64,000 bases of DNA from Chrysomallon squamiferum (GCA_012295275.1 CM022679.1:11723915-11787914); one strand, 5' to 3'; positions 38,828 to 52,869 are shown, counted from the first letter of the stretch. Notes: generated by a model not told the origin, from the letters alone. Numbers and translations are program-made.

Positions 38828-40436
38828 ACTTCACCTTTTTTGTTGTGATAATTCGTTATTAATAAGAAGTTTGACAAGGAAAATAGGTAAAATGTATTAA
38901 ATATTTAGACTGGTTTTTAATAAGATCTAAGGTACACTTCAAACATGATTTATTAAAAATACTGTGATGTTAATGCCTATTGCTTTCAGCCAAACCATGT
39001 CGTGATGTTACTGTAAGTATACTGTGACGCAGCCAGTTTGGGACAAAAATACATGGCCATTTTCATACAAACTGTTTTGTGAAGACTTCTGTACTAAAAG
39101 TCATTCTGATCGTAATGTATGAACACAGTTACAAGCCGGTCAGTTATGCGACAGTTTTATACAAAGGACACGTATCTTATTTAAAGTACAAGTCAATGAA
39201 ACAAGGTTTCAAAGCTATACGAAATCTGCAGAAGGTTCCGTCTTAAAACATTTTGAAAACTTCATTTTGCTAGTTCGTCAATTACCACAGATAGATGCAT
39301 TAAACTGTGAAAAAAGCTTGGAAATGCTTTCGTCCACGTCACTCTTAAAGTAATCAAATTTAGCTTTATTGGACAGGAAGTTTCAAGCTGGCCAGGGATT
39401 GCAGACTGCACACAAAATCGATAGCAATCTGGAGTTTTCTCACTTTAGACTAGTGAAAGTTTTACTATCAAAGTATACTCAATCCTCTTAATACATCCAA
39501 AAGAAAAGATTCTTTTATTCCACGGGGAAATTTTCTCTTACTGCCGGATTTGAGCTTTCTGTTGTTGAAATAGGGTTTGATTACGCAGTAACGCAAATTT
39601 CAAGCAGTATATTAAAACCAAATGGATTCTTCAATGGATGATGTCACGTGACGGATAATAAAAATTAATTTGAACTGTTTTTACGGGGATTGTGGGATTG
39701 CACAAATGCGGTTTCGGGTTATGTTTGAAATTATCTGACACCAATGCTTCAACATAAAATCACACTAGCTTTGCAGAATTATCGCTTCGTTAATTACATT
39801 TGTGAATGCAGAAGATTAAGTCTAAACAAGTTTTGAATTTTGTACTTGAAATAAACAATAATGATTTTACTTTAGATCACATTAGGGGTTTTTTGTTGGG
39901 GTTTTTTAGGGCGTGTACAATTCTGACTTAGCAAAACTAATCACAAAAATAACACGTAACTTTTAACTTATAACAAGAAAGTATTTTTTCATTCTGAGTA
40001 GAGTTGTTTCGTTAGTAAACTCACCAGATAGCTGACAATAGCAGGCTAAAATTCATACATACATGGATGAAAACATTTCCAAGCTTTTTTTCAGTTTTAA
40101 TGCATCTATTTGTGGTAATTGATGGCATGTAGCTTTAATTTGATGTATTTTATTTTCCCTAATAGTATTTAGTTTGAATAACGATGACACAAATATGTTT
40201 TACAGTAATTCAGTTTTCGAACTGGGGAATTCTTATATATCTGTTTAAAGGTTGTTACGTTCATACATTAAACAATTAACCAGATGTATGATTAATTTGT
40301 CTATTATTTTTCTAGTATTAATATTAAAATTCTTATCCTGATTAAAAAAAATATATGTATAAATATAAAATAATAATAAACAAACCAAAAAACATTTAAT
40401 TTTGGAAATCGGTTATTTATTAAAACAAACAAAATA

Positions 40437-40463
40437 AAAAAAAAAAAAAAAAAAAAAAAAAAA
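40437..40463. repeat. Poly-A run
   Basis: About 26 A. Confidence 0.8.
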
Positions 40464-40813
40464 TGTTTTTAATTCTCTTTGCAGCTGTTTTATTTTAATA
40501 CTGACAGCTGAACTTTTGCTTTTTTCTTGTTCTTTGGATCCGCTTTTGTACTGATTATCAATGCGGAAATTCACTGCGGTGTATTTTCAGACCAAAGTGA
40601 TGTCCTTTCAGACATATGCATACGTTATGGATTTAAAGATTTACTCATCGCCAATAGTTACTTTTAGTTTTTATTGCTGACGTTAACACCAGCATTGACA
40701 GATAATTGCACTTGTGCAGAAATTAATCGTTAACAACTGAAAGATTCAAGTATAGGAATTAACAAGTCTTTTAAACATGCTGAACGTGAAAAAAAACGGC
40801 TATAATTTAATAA

Positions 40814-40851
<38 letters not shown>

Positions 40852-40871
40852 AGACTAAAAAATTCTTCTGT

Positions 40872-40941
<70 letters not shown>
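40814..40941. repeat. (AAT)n then (CT)n
   Basis: AAT repeat at 40814-40850, then perfect CT repeat at 40877-40941. Confidence 0.9.
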
Positions 40942-40944
<3 letters not shown>

Positions 40945-43900
40945 AGACATACACAAACAAACATACACAGTTTTCGAAACTATATTAACCATTTTCATTA
41001 AAACTAACAATATAATGAAACATATTAAACTGTCCACGAACAGTATGGTAATATTGGTAAAAACGTAGAATCATATTCATTAACTCAGCGGTTGCTGATT
41101 TTCGGATGCTCCGAACTGATATACGAGATTAACGGAAACTAGTGTGATAATGCGCTGCTTTTGCCCACAGTTTATTTGACGCTTTGTCTGATACTGATAA
41201 CCACAGGAGAGTTTACAATGAAAGATAGCCAGCGTTCACACCTGATACCATCGATCTCACCATACACAACCATCAAACACCGGAAGTCAGGATTAATGGC
41301 AGCCAAACAACTTCCGTTGCAGACTAGGTGTCTCTATTAAAAAGATGTTCGTGTCTCGATTTTCAGACTTGCTCTCACATTAATAATAATAATTCAGAAT
41401 CGTTATGGAAATATACAGTCATATCATTTTATTTCGTGACTGCATATCAGTATTTTAATAACGAGACGTTTATACCTCGTGGCGATAAAAATTACTTCGG
41501 CTGTTCTTACATTACTGTATTCTAAATTTAAGTAGTCACATAGGAGATGTCATTATAAATTTTGGAAACTTTTATGGAAAAAATATTTTTTACAAATCTG
41601 AAACCTGACTACTTCTACCCATATGTTAAATTAACCAACAGTCCTCAATGACACAACGACAACACTTATTTATTATTAAAAAACTAGAATTTGTGAAAGA
41701 GTATCTAATGGTACAGTTATATTTGTAATACATTCCATTATAAAACTATAAACTTATTTTGGATAACAAGGCAGATACTTTGAAACTTGATATAAAAATC
41801 ATATTCGAATCATTTAAACTGTGAAAAGTGATAAAAATTGCAAAAATAGATAAGAAAAAAGCTTTTTGATTCTTCGAACAAGAAAACTCAAATGCTTCAT
41901 AATAAAAAAAATGTACAGCCACCCTACTCGTATAATGTCAGTTTTATATGTTTTTCAAATATTCCAATTTCTCTCCTGAAATAAGATGAGATTGCCAATT
42001 ATCCGTTTATTGTTGGTATGACTCACAAATCTAATATAACACTTTAATCCCAGATTGCTTTCACTTCTATTCACAGGGATTAATCTTCAACTATTTTCTA
42101 AGATGACTTTTGGGTTTTAAACACGACCAGGCTCTGGTCGACAACAATCTTATCAATGACGGATTTATGCATTGGCCTTCGGCGTTCTCGCCCAATAATT
42201 GCTTTCTACTTCATCCCAGTCTCAACAGACCATCGTTCACTTGTCGCTTTTATTAGCAGTGCCTAAATAAACATATTTACGTCAGCTTTGGTCAGTGGCA
42301 ATGACAGGGCGGTTCCCAGAATTGGAAGAGACCTTCCTCATACATCCGAATATCCGAAAAATAATAAAAAATCAATGTTCATTTATTATGTTTATGTCTG
42401 CAAGTCCAGGCAACTTAGATACATAACTCCAACTAAAAATGCAGTTATCGCTGCTGCTGATATCATTATTCAACAGTAAGAAGAAAAAATTATGAAATTA
42501 CAGAAGTAAAAGGATGATTCTGATTGTTAAGACTAATAAACTATACAAAAAATTAAATCTGAACATCTTTTCATGTCAAGTACAAATAAAGCAAATGTCT
42601 GTAACAACCCCAAGGGTCTAAATGCAGGAGGGAAAAAAGAACATCACTTAATTGACAAAATATTCTGGTCTTTAATACACAGTACGAATTATAAATAAAG
42701 TTTCTAGCAGACGTGTCCCTTTGATCTTAAGCAGATGTATTTATCATCATTTTGACAGCTGGATTAAGATCATACAAGCACGGATGTCATTATGACAGGC
42801 AATCACATTTTCCCTTGAAAGCAGCAGAGTGCGCACAACGTGTAGTTTATTGATTACATGACCACGGCTGACCGCTGGGTGTTAAAAACCTTTGAGGTTT
42901 GCTTTAGCCATTTTCCATAAAAACGACAGTCAACCTATTCGTGTTGAACCTCATTAGTTTTGAACCAGCATGAAGTAACAAGAATTAAATGTTCATTCTT
43001 TTGTTGCAATATTCAAATGAGATCTTCCAATAAAAGTTTCTTCCAAAAAAAAAAAAAAAAAAAATAAATAATAAATATTTGCAGCAGCGTTAGTTGTGTT
43101 AGCAACAGAAAATAAATAATGAAAGTTGTTTTAATAACAGTACTTATAACACTGGTTGTAGTACCAGCTGTAGGAATAACAGCTGCATTTAAGCTTGTAT
43201 TAAAATAATAGTAGTTATTATGCAATTAGATGTAAGTGTGTTAACAGCAGTAGCTGTAATAGCAGAGTAGTAATTTTGAATGTTTTATTGTAAACTGTGT
43301 AAGCCAGTTTATGGTCATTTTAAAAACAAACAAAAAACAAATAATAATAATAATAATGTTGATGATGAAGATGATGATAATGACAATGATAATGTTTTTA
43401 TTTTCTAATTCTTTGTTTTAAATATACAATAGCATGATGTAACTGAACCTATGCAGTGTGTTTGGTAAGCATCTCTCATCTTGGTTATTTCACGTTAAAC
43501 TGATGTGTCCTTATTTCATAAGGAAGTTCTGAACGGGAGCAATAAAACCAATTTAATAATGGTTCGCCAGACAATATAATCCTCGTTTGATGACCATGGG
43601 ATCCGGGCAGAAATCACTTGCAAACACATCTTCGTGATTACAAGACTAGAACATGTGTATTACAGCACGCCATCAATAAATTAGATTGCTTGTAAACAAA
43701 CGCAAATCATATAACAACACTTAACTTCAACTTACAAAACCTCCGCGGAGGGTTTTTTCAATAAACGAATGTCGTTATAAAATTGATTTTCAAGAAATGC
43801 GATAACTTTACAATACTTGACTTTAGAGTCCACATAATGAATACTTTTCTACTAAGCACTTGAAGAGAAGGGGTACCCGAAGTCAGATTGAGCGAAATTG

Positions 43901-44057
43901 TGTTTTTGCTGCTTGAGTTTCAGATTCCAATGTTTATCTAGCTTTTGTTTGTTCACAATGCTGTTCGCGGTGATTCATTCATTAAAATAACGGTTACCAA
44001 CGTGAACTGTATTTAAAAAATACGTTGTTTACTGTTGTTTATTAACGTCTGAATAAT

Positions 44058-44216
44058 GTTTTTTTTTTTTTTTTTTTTTTTTTTATAGTATAGAGCAGAA
44101 ACATCTGAAGGTTCCACTGTTAGCTTGTGAAAAGAATTTCGTTGCAGTTAAATACTGGTATGAATGAATGTGTCCTGTTAAAATAATGGATCACTAATGT
44201 TTTATTAAAGATGCAT

Positions 44217-44249
<33 letters not shown>
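44058..44249. repeat. Poly-T run and inverted poly-A run
   Basis: T run at 44059-44084 and A run at 44220-44249 flank about 135 bases of unique DNA; together they could fold as an imperfect hairpin. Confidence 0.7.
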
Positions 44250-44251
<2 letters not shown>

Positions 44252-44628
44252 GGAAGGCTGGAATGAAAATGCTAAAGCTGTTGATGCCAGTTTAGGCGAT
44301 GAATAACAATGTAAATGTTTTCTTCTCAGCAAGATTCTGTTTGCTTTTTAACCTTGCACACGGCGATCAATTTCCAAGACTAATATTTGTTTCATGTAAC
44401 ACGCGCGGTTTATTACCACAAATATGTCACTGTTTAAAATTGGCAATTTCGGAGCTGCCACTATCCGTTTAAATACAGGACAGAAAGGTGCGATAAATAA
44501 AAATCTTTATTATAAACTTCTTTTGGTATTTATCAGGTAGTATATTTTTGGATAATAACTAGAATTGCATGAACATGCATTTATTTCTAATTTTTGTCGG
44601 CTCAGAGGAACGAAGGAGATACCAATCG

Positions 44629-44631
<3 letters not shown>

Positions 44632-44691
<60 letters not shown>

Positions 44692-44794
44692 GTCTTTTGT
44701 AAAAACAATTTAAATTAGTGAGTAATTTTCAAGATACTTATTTAAATTATATATATATAATTTTTTATTTTAAATACCATGTTAAAAATAGATG

Positions 44795-44853
<59 letters not shown>
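44632..44853. repeat. Two (GA)n microsatellites
   Basis: GA repeats at 44632-44689 and 44799-44853, separated by about 110 bases of AT-rich DNA. Confidence 0.9.
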
Positions 44854-44859
<6 letters not shown>

Positions 44860-45153
44860 GATATCGAAACATTCAGAAAGATTGTATTACTTTTCAGACA
44901 CCTATTTCTACAACCCTGATGTAGCGAGAGTCAGAATGTCGTTAAACAATTCTCTCCTTTCAAGCTTATCACCCAATACTTTTCTTTTTCTGAGGCTTAA
45001 ACACTCTCTTTATCGATATTCTTCGACCTGAATCGTCTTGAATTTATGACATCATTCAGTCAGAATACGATAGTCTTTATATTACAGATGTTTAACTGCA
45101 GTACGTCGGATTCGCGTGGTTTTAAAACTTTCAGTAATTGATGTGGGCATTTA

Positions 45154-45211
45154 AAAGAGCCACGCTTGTGGTAGTTTATTGCACCTAGTTTTTCAGCCCG
45201 CGTGGCTCTTT
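45154..45211. repeat. Perfect 12-bp inverted repeat (hairpin, 34-base loop)
   Basis: AAAGAGCCACGC at 45154-45165 pairs perfectly with GCGTGGCTCTTT at 45200-45211. The arms are half G+C in an AT-rich setting, so chance is unlikely. The loop has no further strong pairing. Confidence 0.6.
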
Positions 45212-45235
45212 CTGCGGAAGTACAGTTAAGAAGAA

Positions 45236-45243
45236 TGACGTCA
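45236..45243. promoter_or_regulatory. Full CRE palindrome TGACGTCA
   Basis: An exact CREB/ATF octamer lying 25 bases right of the 12-bp inverted repeat. No gene start is recognised nearby, so function is open. Confidence 0.3.
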
Positions 45244-48226
45244 AAATTCGATTATCACAACCATTATTTTCGTTTGGTTTCCAGTTTTAGCCCAAAGGCA
45301 AAATAAATTATCTTCCTTTTGTTAAGACTCAAAGAAGTCGATTTTAAAATTTTACTAAACAGATGTGTAGCTGCAATAATTATTTCCTTTGTACGTTTTC
45401 TGAAAATTCACTAACGTTTTTCAAACTGTCAGTAAAATTAAATTAAAAGAAAAGAAGAAACAGTTACAATAATACAAACGAAATAAACAAACACTAACCA
45501 CAGCAAAGAAAAATAATCGTCTGAATTTTTTATCCCTAAAAGGATTTATAAATTAAGTATTTTTTTTTATCATTTAAGTAGTTTTGAATCCAAATTAGTT
45601 CTGATGTTATCTTTTTTTTTTTTTTTTTTTTTTACAAATACAGCATAAAAAAGTATATGGTAAATTGTTCTATCAAATAGGATCAAAAACCTTCTTTTCA
45701 TATAGCAAAATATTTAGCTCTGCGTTGTTTACAGCATTCTTATTAATGAAACATAGGTATTATTTCACTGAATGTATAATAATGATTATCCCCCTAAACA
45801 TCCACCCCAAAACCCCCCGAAACAAACAAATACGATAGTAATTTGCAATATATACTCGCGAATTATGGTGCTTGAGAAAAGACATGAAACAAAATTACTT
45901 GTGATAATTGTGATATATAACATCATACGTCTTAGACTTCCAGTATCATATTTGTACATTATACTGACAATTTTTTTTCATGTTTTTCAAAGCATATGAA
46001 ATTTTAAACAATAAAATCAACAACAAAAAACCCCACAACCTCCCAGTAAATAATTAAGAAAAAAAGACATCTTAAAAGCACTCATCTTTCGCATGCCAAA
46101 AAAACACCAAATAACAACAGGAGATGCGTATGTTGCATTAGCAGACACAAACTAAAACTGATCAAATTAACAAGCCAAAAAGAGAAAAAAAAAAAGAAAT
46201 TTACCAATCAGTGAACAAGTTGAATTTGGCAGATGGCTCTCAGGGAGTTACAGAAATATGGGGAATTTCAAAAAAACGTTGACATGACTAATGAATGATC
46301 TAAAAGAGTTTAAGTTACAATTATGATCAATAATTTTAGTAATGGGCGAGCAGCACAGTTTCTTTAGTTTGCACCGAATACACTTTCCTTTAGGTGAGAA
46401 AACCCTATTTGTTGTTAAAGATTCAACAAAATAATTAGTATCGCGACTAAATTCCTTGTTTCAAATAATAATAATAGCAAAACCAACAATATACTGCAAA
46501 CGTTTCTTTCTGTCTGTATATGTGTTCGCGCTTGCATTTGGGTATGTGAGTTGAAATACTTACAATATATTCTGAAATGATGAGAATATAGCCAGTAGCA
46601 GTAGTTCGATTTTTACTGTTTTAATATTTATTATGTTTAAAATGTTTAAAATGTTTTCGTTGTTTCTACAGTTTGTTTTTAATTGTTATCATACTTTAAT
46701 TATCTATGTATAAGACAAAAGCTGACTTTAACTAGAGATCGTAACCGAATGATATCCGGGCTTAGAAACAGTATTAACAACAGAAGCCTCTCTGAATACG
46801 TACGGAACTTGGGGATTGCTAGTATCTGTACATTATCAGTTTTGGAATATAATTATGGTAGTTGTTCGTTGGTTTAAGAAAGTATGTTAGTGCGATGTTT
46901 AATTATTTGTATTCTAAACTCGATGTTGTAGATCTAATTGGGTTAATCATTTATTCATCATACGAATATACTTGACCAAGAAAACTAAGTAGCAAACCGA
47001 TTTCTTGCATTAATAAAAGAAAGAAACACACAAACAAACAATAAAAACAACATTGTGTGTGTGAATATAATAATAATATAATAAACCCAGAGTAATGTAA
47101 GGAAAAATAAGTTATGGAAATGAAATGTTCCATATATATTTCCTCCAATGTAGGATTTTCAAAAATAAAAGTATTTATTATTATTATTATTATTATTAAA
47201 GTACGGGTAAGATAAGAATTTTAAGTGTATATGAATATATGAATATTTTTTTTGAATTAGTTTTTTACTGTAATAAGAAAACTTGCTATGTGAATATGAA
47301 ATTTATATTCTTTTATTATTTCCATGCAGTATAGACATTAATTTTATGTCGATACTCTTCAATAAATACACTTTTAAATATTTATTCTTTCTACGAATGG
47401 AAGACTGATACAGACTTTGAGACGTTTATTTCGAAACCTTTTCGAAAATGAAAGTTTTAACGTAATATACAAATTATTGTCTTTGTTCTGTTTCACTGTC
47501 GTTTAATATCTAACTTGTTAAGTATTTCGGTAAAACAGAAGAAAAAAAGTACGATATTGAAAGAAAAACATGTCTAATAATTAAACAATAAAAGAAAAGA
47601 AAAGAAAGAAATAAAAAACAAAATGAAAAAAAAAGAATTGAAAGCTGTCTTTGAGTTTTGGATAATGTGATTAAATAGTTCTAACGTGACTGTAAGATTA
47701 TTCAGAAAACAGTGATGTTTTTAAAACCTTTTTTTTTTTTTCATCCTTGAACTCTTTGGTACAGAACATTTTTTTTTTTTTTTTTCTTATTGTTTTTTTG
47801 GTTTTTTTTGAGTGGATGACAGAAAACTTTATGCTGCCGTTCTTGTTCAACATTTGCATTTCTTCTAGTTTGAGCTGTTTTACATGGTTTTATTAAAAGA
47901 CCTATTAATGTGTTGTATTGACACTTTGTTTCCAAAACAGTTCTCCTTTAAATATTGAAATGAAAATTCAAGACTGTTGTTAATTATTTTTAAAAGAAGA
48001 AAAGAAGAGAAAACGAAAATCATATAAAACAATTTCTAGCTGTTACTAAATGGTGGTGATGTGATATGTATTTTCCTGCTTCGAGGAATCTGCATGAAAA
48101 CATATTAAATTTTGTTTATAAGAACAAGAATGTTTCACTTGGAAATATTATCATTACATCGAAAACCTAATAATAATTAATATTAAATACTGAGGTGTTG
48201 ACAAATATCTATACAGTCATCATCAT

Positions 48227-48230
<4 letters not shown>

Positions 48231-48260
<30 letters not shown>
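48231..48260. repeat. (CAT)n then (AT)n
   Basis: Four CAT units, then about 14 AT units. Confidence 0.85.
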
Positions 48261-48263
<3 letters not shown>

Positions 48264-48650
48264 TTCATTTATTCGTTCGTTTGCTCGTGCTAAATAATTA
48301 TCGTATTGACGGGACTAATGTTATAGGATTATGATTACACTGACCTGAAACCTTGAATTCATGGAATATTATAAAAAGATTCATTTCCATGAAATGACGG
48401 AAGGTATCAGTGAGAATTTGTTAATTATATTAGTTCTAAATGTCCAGGTTTAACTATTACTTTTCTTGACGAATTCAGTTCTCCAGTTTGAAAGAAACCC
48501 TTGCTAAACAAGCAAACTCACACACTGAAATGTGGCAAGTTCAGCCTATGAACCAAAAGTAACTAAATGAAGACAGCCACTTTACTAGTGTGCCTCACAC
48601 CAATCAGGTATTACACTTTCACCTAAATGTTCTTATTTACATGTTCTTAC

Positions 48651-48966
48651 CTTCTTTTGAATTCACTTTGGAACTTGACACTGTCATGAGCTGTCGTATT
48701 CCTTCTGGGACAACTTTCAGGGGAACACTTTCAACTTGTATAGTTTTACATTTTCCCCTTGATTCCATCCAGCGGAAAACTTGCAGTTTTGTGTTATTTA
48801 ATGTGAAAAACTGTCCGTCTTTTTCAGCAACTTGTAATTTTGGTACTCCTCCATTGTTCAGCAACCTTTTAGATAACTCATCCATTTTCGAGTCATTATT
48901 TTCATCCTGAAATGTCTTGGTTTCTTCTGTATTGGTAAAGTGGATTGAGGAGGGCTGGAGGAACAT
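48651..48966 (-). CDS. Uncharacterised protein with ParB/sulfiredoxin-like core, first coding exon
   Basis: Seen: ATG exon of 105 codons plus one base, ending GAAG before donor GTAAGA (phase 1). It opens MFLQPSSIHFT, continues with a charged linker (residues 20-35), then a compact core with GGVPKLQVAEKDGQFFTLNN at about 39-58, then LQVFRWMESRGKC, then IQVESVPLKVVPEGIRQLM. The layout 'PSSI.F ... P.I.V...G.wf.lnN..L.vfr.le..G....i.V.vv' is one I associate with uncharacterised ParB- or sulfiredoxin-like small proteins, but I cannot name the family. The frame stays open upstream of the ATG (CGRPIWKVYPGYA) to a possible acceptor at 49017, so the exon could start at 49016 and have an upstream partner. 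Two GACGTCA half-palindromes lie just upstream. It joins in phase to the exons at 26584 and 25915. Confidence 0.6.
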
Positions 48967-49016
48967 CGCGTAACCGGGGTAGACTTTCCAAATAGGTCGT
49001 CCACAAGCAGACGTCC

Positions 49017-49110
49017 CTTATAGTTGAACAAACGTAAAAAAAAAGTATTGAAATGCAGACGTCAAGCAGTGATCTATGTCTCTAATCAATGCGACGTCAT
49101 GAACAATCGT
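49017..49110 (-). promoter_or_regulatory. Paired CRE-like sites upstream of the ParB/sulfiredoxin-like gene
   Basis: GACGTCA occurs at 49058-49064 and again at 49093-49099, 35 bp apart, just upstream (minus-strand sense) of the 48.65-48.97 kb exon. These are 7 of 8 bases of the CREB/ATF palindrome. A promoter function is inferred from position only. Confidence 0.3.
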
Positions 49111-50526
49111 GCACAAGGACCCTTGCAAGAAAGTTTGAAAGTCAAGATATTAAACTAATAACTCTCACATGTTTATTAATCAGAATGTCTGGCAGCTAAG
49201 TTTAGCTTCTAGTGTGAGACTCGCTGGCACCGTAGAAACGAATGAAAACCTTCTTGCCAGGAAATACGCTCAAACGTCACTCATCCTCTATCACGTTGTG
49301 TGCACATAGCAAAACCGCAATCAATAACAAGCTGATGAAAATGATTGTAATTTTAGACCTTGTCAGTTCCTGTGTAGTGCGAATTTTTCTGGGAATCTAG
49401 CGGAAAACGCTAGAGAGTCCCACAAACGAAAAGTAAAGGAACTCCCCCAATTAATACGCTGCCAGCGACAAAACGTCTCAGGAAGAGAAGTCGTGGGAAA
49501 CCTCATTTATCCTGTTATCGACAGCTGAGTTTAGTCGACACTGAAGAAATGTACTAAGCGTCGTTTCTTTTAAATAAACTTTATGATACACATCTATACT
49601 GTGAAAGAAACCGTTGTCACGAATGATGTCCATACTTTTGTCATTTCTTTTAGACAGATGATTAATGCGAGAAGATATCAGAATGAAGGTATCCCAAATA
49701 TCTGCAGTACGTTGTTGATATGTAAAGCGCTGATTCATTACGTGTTTATTGATTTGTAACAGTAGTGAATGTAGCAAACAACAGTGGACTTGGCAAGAAA
49801 CATTAGATAGCAGAAAACGGGATCTTGACCTGACGTTATACGTATGTACCTGCGTTTCTGTCTGCATACATGTTTTTAACGAATTGATAACTGAACTGAT
49901 TGTAGGAAATATCAGTATTAATTTTAGCGTTGTTTTGCAAAAGCAGTTGAACCTGTATATTTGACTTAATGTTAAAAAGCTGTAGATATAGAGATCATGT
50001 AATAAACATTTAATCTTATTTAGCTCATTTGTAGAGTTCGGTGACGGATTCCAAAAGTATCTCTCCATTGATCAGTTTAAATTACTTATTACAACACTTC
50101 ATCTCTCTCTGTCATACTCTGTACCTTGTATCTAGCATATTCTATTACAAAAGGTAATTATAATCAAATAAATGTTTGGACATTAAATACATTATTTTTA
50201 ATGGGACTAGTAACTGTTCATTAGCATATAAGATATAACTATTATATAGCTATAAAATAAGCGGTTAAAATTCTAGGATTAAACAAAGAATATTCAAAAA
50301 AGACTTCTGCCATCTGTTTTTATTTAACGTCAAGAAGAAATCTTTAAGCAGTTAATAATAATATTAACAAACTAACACTTATGTAAAACTTATTGTTCAT
50401 ACCTTAGTAATAGCTGCAACAAAGAAAAATATTTCATTTTATTCACAATTCATTATAGTTAACTCCTTATGAATAAACAACATATCTCGCATATTAGAAA
50501 CTATCACCTAGGTTGGACGTAATCTG

Positions 50527-50528
<2 letters not shown>

Positions 50529-50618
<90 letters not shown>

Positions 50619-50620
50619 AA
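50529..50620. repeat. (AAT)n then (AGT)n compound microsatellite
   Basis: About 11 AAT units change to about 19 AGT units. Confidence 0.9.
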
Positions 50621-52869
50621 AGTAGCAGTAGTATTTTCATTGTCATCATCATAACTGTTGCGGTATATTTGAAAACGTTTTTTTTTTCTAAAAATGTTAA
50701 AGCCATCGGTATATAAACAACATATACACGATGAACGGAATTGTAAATAAATCTACATCAATAACAATCATCAGTATCGATCTACTGTTCATAATATAGC
50801 TTGAAATGATTTTAGCAAACAGCCAACTTGCCAGAAAGCATCACAGTATACAAGATTTTCTTTTTAAGCCGTTAATCAAATTACTTTAGCTCGTGTTTCC
50901 GGTTCTGGGTTCGAAGAGTTCTCGCTTCGTGTCAGCTTTGAATCAATAAAACATGTTAAATGAAAAAGGGTTGCATTAAGATCAAACAGACTATATTACA
51001 TTTTACCACCTATTGGTGACATCGTTCAGATTTCGTTATTTGCATCAAAAGGAATAAGCTGAATTCCCTTTATTTTGTTTGACCTGAATGATTCAGTGGG
51101 CGAGCAATGGATAAAATACATGCAAATAAAAAAAGTTAATCTTGAAGTGAAGGTATTTCTTTTTTCTTAGTTTATTTCATAACCTAATTTTGTTTGCCAT
51201 TTTTCTGAAAACCAGTTATTAATAATAAGTAATTGTTAATTTAAAAAATTATGATGGTGATGGTATCAACGCAACACAGTGATCAGTCAGTTCAAAAAAA
51301 AAACATATTAATATATGATGAAAATAATAATAATCAGTCAACACATACGGTGAAGAAAACAACAACAACAGCATCAGCAGCAACAACACAACAACAATAA
51401 TAATAATAATGAATGATTATAATCATCAGTTAAATAGCAAACAGAAATAGAAATGAATAATGAATGTTACAGAAATTTAAAATGATCAATGCAGTCTAGG
51501 TATGACCAGGGCACTTTCTTATTAAACATCGCGCGAAATAAATTACATTTTAAAACCTCTCACTTCGAACGGTAACAATGTTATTATATTTTTTATCTTC
51601 ATATTACGTTTCTTCCATTGCTGAAGATGACCCAGAAGGCAAGAAACCAGTTGGGAAAACTGTCTTCCAGAAACACTGGACTCAATGTAATTATGACATA
51701 TTTTCTGCATGAAGAACGTTTTTATTGAAATATTTTTCAGGAAAGTCGGGTCCATTATCAATATTACCAGGAAATAGATTGTTTAGATTATCGTTTCAAT
51801 AATTAGACTATAATGCTGCAAAATTATTTCCTTTCCATGTTGGTTTCCTGGAAATTATTTCTTTTTTTCTTTTTAACAAATCATACAATATATAGTTTCT
51901 TCTCGTGACCTTAATAATTTATGTTTTTGCCCGTCCTTTCTATAATGAGATCTGCAGTAAAATTAATTATTACGGATATCAGATTTTCAAAAGCCTTTGT
52001 TGTTGTTCTCATAACTTTTCTGTAATCAGATAATTTAGAAATAGTTTTAAATTGATAACCTCGTTAAAAAAAAATGTAATCCTTGGAATGTGATTTATTT
52101 TTTTCTTTTCGTTTTTGCCACTGTCAAAACACATTAACCATTGTTAAACGAGAAATTGTAACTGAAAGAGTTAAAGACTTTTTATTACATTTGGCTTGTA
52201 ATATGTCGGCTGTTATTAAAAATACTGTGATTAAACAATATATTTTTGGATATATATGTGTGTGCCTGTCGATGTTAGATTAATACTAATGAATATCAGC
52301 GAGGTACATTTCATAAGCATAAATCTGTTGACATTACAACAGAAACACACTGATATTTAAAATAATAAAAGCAACTGAAGAAAGAAAAAAGACAAATCAG
52401 AACATAATAATAAATCTTCATGCTATACATGGTACACTTTTGTGATATGTGTTTTCAAAGACGACTTTTTGTTTGTTTTGGGTTTTTTCTAAGTAGCTCT
52501 GACGTAATAGTAAACCTTAACGTACAAAAATGAATACCTATGCAAAACATTAGATTTTGTTTCATTCAGTTTGAAAGAAATTATTTTGAAAGTAAATACT
52601 GAAGCAACGTGTCAGTCGGAACCAAACGGACTAAATTTTAGGACTGCACTCGATCATATTCCCACGGCACGTGATGATTCAATGTCGTAAAATAAAATTA
52701 CTGAGGACTGATCGATGACTAATTAGTTATTTCCATGCTCATACTAAATAAATCTGTGGTCAGGATACATGTTATTGTTTAGTATAAGAGAATGATGGAA
52801 AACCGTTATCACCCTTCCATCGAGCACTCCATCACATACCAACTTTTCTGTGCGGACTCATCTGCAATA

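Larger units (their letters stand above)
38828..48650. other. No secure gene: possible 3' UTR, then repeats
   Basis: 38.83-39.66 kb is unusually poor in simple repeats and ends near AATAAA (about 39656), which could be the 3' UTR and poly-A signal of the plus-strand gene. The rest holds CT, GA and poly-A/T tracts and the 45.2-kb inverted repeat. Confidence 0.3.

Noticed and set aside
42280-42479. 63-codon plus-strand frame (GNDRAVPRIGRDLPHTSEYP and on)
   Set aside because: Peptide-precursor-like at first sight, but no signal peptide, no dibasic spacing pattern and no splice context.
49478-50068. 196-codon minus-strand reading frame
   Set aside because: Composition is random-like, there is no recognisable domain, and the DNA shows no GC rise; probably chance.
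50881-50940. tRNA-like box B (gggttcgaag)
   Set aside because: Lacks the closing C of the box and has no A box or cloverleaf nearby; could at most be a SINE fragment.
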